Assembly: GCA_003973375.1 (NCBI GenBank)
Contig: QNYL01000205.1
Span: 1-9,511, forward strand
DNA: 9,511 nucleotides
Direction of reading: 5' to 3'
Origin: Flavobacteriia bacterium
GTDB lineage: Bacteria; Bacteroidota; Bacteroidia; Flavobacteriales; Flavobacteriaceae
Each line of letters starts with the position of its first letter. Position 1 is the first letter of the stretch. Below the pieces are notes generated by a model. That model worked only from the letters and a program-made list of their open reading frames with translations. It searched no databases and was not told the origin of the DNA. Positions 5,621 through 9,511 of the stretch are shown piece by piece. The translations under genes were made by a program, and so were the position numbers.

Positions 5621-7498
5621 TTAATTTGGAATTTTTCTAACCCGGTCTAACCAGGTTTTCTTCAATATCAGACTGGTTACAATAAACACTGCAAAAACAA
5701 TTCCTGTTTTTGGGTAATCCCTAAAGATAAAATAAATTGGCAACAATATCATAGAGGATTGCCAGATAATTCCTATAGTTACATTGAACATATCCAGCCA
5801 GAAATCGTTATTTTTAGTAAAGTCAGGATCTTCTTTTTTGATCTCCTGGTAAACAGGTTCCCACCAGCCCCATGGTTTTACATTTTTATAAAATGCTTTT
5901 AAGACTTTCATATCGGTTGGTTCTGTTAAATAAGTACCCAGAAACGAACCCAGTAACGAGAAACCAAAAATGATCGGGAAAAGGTAGATCGCAGGTATGC
6001 TGATCAGGTGATACAAAAAGGAATCAGGATCGAGATTTGCTTTATTCTGCTCTAAAAAGAACTGGACAGAGGCAATGATCAATCCGGATAACATTCCCCA
6101 GAAATATCCCCAGCCATTAAAACGCCACCAGACCCATTTTAAAAAATTAGCCGCAACATAACCTCCAAATAAAGCGCTGGTGATCCATAAGGTAAGTGAA
6201 TTGATTGATTCTGCATAAAAACCCATGAATACACCAAGTCCAACCACTAAAAATGAAGCGATATAACTTGCTTTAATATAATGTTGCGGCGTAGCTTTTG
6301 GTTTAAAATATTTTTTATAGATATCGTTTACAATATAGGCAGGACCCGCATTAACAAAAGCCGAAAATGTAGACATAAATGCGGCCAGTAATCCTGCGAG
6401 AAGCAATCCTTTCATTCCTACAGGAATATGAAAATTGATCACTTTGGGTAATAAAAGTTCGAGTTCACTTCCGGTTAAGGTTCCATTGGCCGCATAACCG
6501 GGCCCAAGCGCCACAATAGCAATAACAACTATACCGGCAATTAGCAGATATCTAGGAATAAAAAGGATCAGATTGGTAAAACCACTCATATAAGCAGCTT
6601 CCTTAACGGTTTTTGTTGATAGAATTCGCTGAAAATCAAAACTTGGTGTAGGACCTGCAATACTGGCAAAGAAGCCTTTAAAAAGTGTCATACCAATAAA
6701 TGCTCCAAACATTTTATAGCCTTCAGAATCGATCAGATTATTAAATTCTGCAAATTTTCCGGCCCACTGATCTCCGAACTCCCATCCAAAGAAAACGTTT
6801 TTCCACTCGGGAGTGATGATACTGTTGATATCTGCATCAGAAATTATAAAGAAAGTATATCCGGCAACGATCACACTGGCAATAACCATGATAAGATACT
6901 GTAAAACTTCAGTAGCCACTACCGAGAACATTCCTCCTTTGATGGTATAAATAGTTGTTAAGAAAATAATGATCAGTGCGTAGCTTTGAGCTGAGGTGAA
7001 GATCTGATGGCCTCCAACCACAAAGGTCATATCCCAAGGTAAAATTACAGTCATAAATTTACCAACGCCTTCAAAAAAATAAGCTATAAAACCGATGGCT
7101 GCCACAATGGCAAAAATAGCAACAATAATATGTGAGGCTCTTCCCGCTTTACCATCGCCAAAGCGGGTTAAGATCCATTCAGATCCTGTCATAATGTTCG
7201 ACCGGCGTATCCACACAGCAAGAAACATCATCACAAATATCTGATTCCAGATGGGCCACATCCACATAAACATAAAACTTTTTACACCGTACAGAAACAG
7301 TATTCCTACCATCCATGCAGTACCCGAGACATCAAACATCCCGGAGCCGTTACTCAGCCCCAGAAAGTACCATTTAATGTCATTTCCCCCTAAAAAATAT
7401 GATTTTAATCCTTTAGATGCTTTTTTTGATACCCAAATACCAACGAAAAGGGTTATTAAGATATACAGTAATATGATCGAAATATCAATTAGATCCAT
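5621..7498 (-). CDS. SSS-family sodium:solute symporter, probable sugar transporter
   Basis: The 625-residue protein is an inner-membrane transporter of the sodium:solute symporter (SLC5-like) family with about 14 or 15 hydrophobic segments. Family marks are the N-terminal SYFLGGNDIKWYFLGLSNGSG (split at 33-53), where the broken first core helix lies, IYTIKGGMFSVVATEVLQY (183-201), PTPSFDFQRILS (283-294) and LLAAFMSTFSAFVNAGPAYI (370-389), followed by NDIYKKYFKP (391-400). The S/T-rich AAFMSTFSAF stretch contributes to the sodium site in characterised members. It is longer than vSGLT-type proteins, with a tryptophan-rich cytoplasmic linker (KPWGWWEPVY, 541-550) and two extra C-terminal hydrophobic segments (about 571-592 and 597-612), a form seen in Bacteroidota. 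Position between GH92 (11 bases upstream) and the cytoplasmic GH130 (13 bases downstream) suggests it imports mannose or, more interestingly, the Man-beta-1,4-GlcNAc disaccharide. The sequence alone does not fix the substrate. Confidence 0.9.
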   Translation of the reverse strand: MDLIDISIILLYILITLFVGIWVSKKASKGLKSYFLGGNDIKWYFLGLSNGSGMFDVSGTAWMVGILFLYGVKSFMFMWMWPIWNQIFVMMFLAVWIRRSNIMTGSEWILTRFGDGKAGRASHIIVAIFAIVAAIGFIAYFFEGVGKFMTVILPWDMTFVVGGHQIFTSAQSYALIIIFLTTIYTIKGGMFSVVATEVLQYLIMVIASVIVAGYTFFIISDADINSIITPEWKNVFFGWEFGDQWAGKFAEFNNLIDSEGYKMFGAFIGMTLFKGFFASIAGPTPSFDFQRILSTKTVKEAAYMSGFTNLILFIPRYLLIAGIVVIAIVALGPGYAANGTLTGSELELLLPKVINFHIPVGMKGLLLAGLLAAFMSTFSAFVNAGPAYIVNDIYKKYFKPKATPQHYIKASYIASFLVVGLGVFMGFYAESINSLTLWITSALFGGYVAANFLKWVWWRFNGWGYFWGMLSGLIIASVQFFLEQNKANLDPDSFLYHLISIPAIYLFPIIFGFSLLGSFLGTYLTEPTDMKVLKAFYKNVKPWGWWEPVYQEIKKEDPDFTKNNDFWLDMFNVTIGIIWQSSMILLPIYFIFRDYPKTGIVFAVFIVTSLILKKTWLDRVRKIPN

Positions 7499-7509
7499 TA
7501 TAATTATTT

Positions 7510-9511
7510 TTAATTTTTAATTCCCCAGTTTTTGTTTGGTTTATTTCCCATAATAAAATGAAGTTCTCCTCCCTGTTGAATTTCCTTATGAGTTATAAAA
7601 GTCCTGTTAAATTCTTTTCCGTTTAATGTAGCCGATTGTATATAAATGTTCTCAGGCGATGCATGCTCGGCAATAATTGTAAAGTTTACTTTATCAGATA
7701 TCTTTATTGTGGTCTTTTCAAAAACCGGACTACCGATCTGATATTCTCCCGAGGCAGGATTGTACGGATACAATCCCATGGCGCTGAAAACGTACCAGGC
7801 CGACATTTGTCCGCAATCTTCATTACCGCTTAATCCGTCAGGAGTAGTAAAATACTGTGTTTTTAAGATCTCTCTTACCCAATACTGTGTTCTCCAGGGC
7901 TGCCCTGAAAAATTAAACATATAGGCAATATGATGACTCGGTTCATTCCCATGGGCATATTGACCGATCAAACCTGAAATATCAGGAGAAACATTATCTC
8001 CTTTTAACTCAGAAGATTCGGCAAATAATTGTTCGAGCATTTTAGAAAATTTAGCATTTCCACCATGCATTTCTACCAGTTTTGGTGTATCCTGTAAAAC
8101 GAACCAACTGTGTTGCCAAGCATTTCCCTCAGTATAGTCGGCATGAACTCTGTGGGCAGAGAATTTTGGATCAAAAGGTTCATGCCAGCTCTTTCCGTCA
8201 GTGGATAGTCCTCTCATAAACCCTGATTTCGGATCAAACAAATGCTGATAGGACTTTGACCTGTTTAAAAAATATTTATAATCCTCTTCTTCCCCCAGTT
8301 CCTTGGCAATTTGCGCCACACACCAGTCATCGTACGCATATTCCAGTGTAATGGTAACGGATTCATCCAGCTTATCATAAGGAATATAACCGTATTTTTT
8401 ATAAAACTTTAATCCCCTTTCGTCTCCCATCATGGTATTTTTCATGGCTTTAAAAGCTTTCTTAATATCAAAGCCTCTGATCCCTTTCAGGTAAGCTTCC
8501 GCAATAACGGGAATAGAATGGTAGCCTGTCATGGTATTGGTCTCATTGGCGTAGAGTGTCCATACCGGTAAGGTACCTCTTTCATCATAATACATCAGCA
8601 TAGAGTTGATCATATCGGAAACTTTTTCAGGATCTACAATTGTTAAAAGCGGGTGTTCTGCCCTGAAAGTATCCCAAAGAGATAATGTAGAATATGCTGT
8701 CTTGCCTTCTGAGGAAACAATTGAGTCGTTCTCCAGCCTATATTCTCCGTTGGCATCATTAAAAGTAACCGGTGCTACCTGAGTATGAAATAAGGCAGTA
8801 TAAAAAATTGTTTTTAAGGAATCTGCCGGAGTTTCAACTATAATTTTTGAAAGATCTTTATTCCAGATCTTTTGTGCATTGCTTTTAGCGTGATCAAATT
8901 TAAATTCGTTTTTGGCTCCGGTCATATTTTCTTTTGCATTCTTAATGCTTACAGAAGAAACACTTACCTTAACCTCCAGCGGTACCTCTTTATTTTTATC
9001 AAAAAACAACTGGGCTGTAGATTTAATCCCTGAAATATTTTTTGTTTCTTTTATATATTTTCCATCTTTTATCAGATCAAAAGCTGTTATAGGCTTGGAA
9101 AACCGGACTACAAAGAACACTTTTTGGTTTTTGGCCCATCCGGTACTAAAACGATATCCTGATACGGTAAATTCATCTTCAACTGTAATAGAGCTTTCCA
9201 GAACTTTATCCCAGTTGATAGCAAAACCCAGGTCGAGTACTACGGATTCCTGATCATTTTTCTTATAAGTATATCTGTGAAAAGCGGTTCTCTGATCTGA
9301 GGTCAATTCGGCTTTTATACCAAAATCCTTTAAGAAAATGCTGTAATATCCGGCCTCCGCTACTTCATCATTATGAGAATAATGAGATTTGTAGGGCAGA
9401 TCATCCCTGCTTTTTACCTCTTTTGAAAGGTCTAATTTTTTATTTACCGGCATCAGTCTGACATCCAGCAGATCGCCTATTCCTGTGCCGCTGAGGTGCA
9501 AGTGACTAAAT
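7510..9511 (-). CDS. GH92 exo-alpha-mannosidase, second paralogue, N-terminus cut by right edge
   Basis: The frame is open to the last base. The residues encoded at the edge are F-S-H-L-H-L-S-G-T-G, matching residues 84-93 of the complete GH92 in this window, so about 83 residues including the signal peptide lie outside. The codon at 9499-9501 is TTG, an internal Leu and not a start. Numbering from that TTG codon, the motifs are SLWDTFRAEHPL (274-285), EYAYDDW (387-393), E458 in Y-T-E-G-N-A-W (probable general acid), H517-G-N-E-P-S-H-H, and GNEDCGQMSAWY (559-570) with D562 as probable base. All expected catalytic residues are present, so it should be active. As in the other copy, Gly follows the conserved His where alpha-1,2-mannosidases are remembered to have Glu, so a different linkage is inferred. 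The two copies are clearly diverged paralogues and probably cleave different linkages. It is the most upstream gene seen in the operon. Confidence 0.95.
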   Translation of the reverse strand, partial: FSHLHLSGTGIGDLLDVRLMPVNKKLDLSKEVKSRDDLPYKSHYSHNDEVAEAGYYSIFLKDFGIKAELTSDQRTAFHRYTYKKNDQESVVLDLGFAINWDKVLESSITVEDEFTVSGYRFSTGWAKNQKVFFVVRFSKPITAFDLIKDGKYIKETKNISGIKSTAQLFFDKNKEVPLEVKVSVSSVSIKNAKENMTGAKNEFKFDHAKSNAQKIWNKDLSKIIVETPADSLKTIFYTALFHTQVAPVTFNDANGEYRLENDSIVSSEGKTAYSTLSLWDTFRAEHPLLTIVDPEKVSDMINSMLMYYDERGTLPVWTLYANETNTMTGYHSIPVIAEAYLKGIRGFDIKKAFKAMKNTMMGDERGLKFYKKYGYIPYDKLDESVTITLEYAYDDWCVAQIAKELGEEEDYKYFLNRSKSYQHLFDPKSGFMRGLSTDGKSWHEPFDPKFSAHRVHADYTEGNAWQHSWFVLQDTPKLVEMHGGNAKFSKMLEQLFAESSELKGDNVSPDISGLIGQYAHGNEPSHHIAYMFNFSGQPWRTQYWVREILKTQYFTTPDGLSGNEDCGQMSAWYVFSAMGLYPYNPASGEYQIGSPVFEKTTIKISDKVNFTIIAEHASPENIYIQSATLNGKEFNRTFITHKEIQQGGELHFIMGNKPNKNWGIKN

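Larger units (their letters stand above)
1..9511 (-). other. Single transcription unit for glycan (probable N-glycan) catabolism, incomplete at both ends
   Basis: Seven same-strand genes are separated by spacers of 11, 13, 1, 4 and 6 bases and one 4-base overlap. No spacer can hold a promoter or hairpin terminator, so one long mRNA is the simplest reading. Upstream of the starts the sequence is A/T-rich with no purine-rich Shine-Dalgarno motif, as usual in Bacteroidota. No SusC/SusD pair, hybrid two-component regulator, SusR or ECF sigma/anti-sigma gene lies inside the window; the promoter and regulator must lie beyond position 9511 or elsewhere. Confidence 0.85.

Noticed and set aside
9499..9501. 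TTG at 9501 as the start of the second GH92
   Set aside because: The frame is open to 9511 and the preceding codons encode F-S-H, conserved with the complete paralogue, so the TTG is an internal Leu and the gene is truncated by the window.

Overview
The window looks like part of a carbohydrate-utilisation locus from a Bacteroidota bacterium, probably Flavobacteriia-like. The basis is low G+C, A/T-rich leaders with no Shine-Dalgarno motif, several lipoprotein signal peptides, and the gene content (two GH92, a GH130_2, a GH20-type N-terminus and an SSS symporter). Species cannot be read from the sequence.

All genes lie on the minus strand and are packed like one operon, read from high to low coordinates: a GH92 alpha-mannosidase cut by the right edge (7510-9511), a 625-residue sodium:solute symporter (5621-7498), a cytoplasmic GH130_2 phosphorylase (4636-5607), a CBM9-like lipoprotein (3537-4634), a GHL10-like TIM-barrel lipoprotein (2429-3532), a full-length GH92 lipoprotein (167-2422), and the first 56 codons of a GH20-like lipoprotein cut by the left edge (1-170). 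Spacers are 11, 13, 1, 4 and 6 bases, followed by a 4-base ATGA overlap. No gap is long enough to hold a separate promoter or RNA gene, and no tRNA, rRNA, CRISPR array, mobile element or terminator was seen. The operon's promoter, its end, and any SusC/SusD pair or regulator must lie outside the window.

Together the genes read as an N-glycan (or similar mannoside) degradation pathway. The GH20-type enzyme would remove terminal HexNAc, and the two GH92 enzymes would trim alpha-mannose in the periplasm or at the membrane. The SSS protein would carry a product across the inner membrane, and the GH130_2 enzyme would phosphorolyse Man-beta-1,4-GlcNAc to mannose-1-phosphate and GlcNAc. The CBM9-like and GHL10-like lipoproteins sit in the middle of this pathway without an obvious step and are the most likely place for undescribed biochemistry. 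The CBM9-like gene is also visibly more AT-rich than its neighbours.
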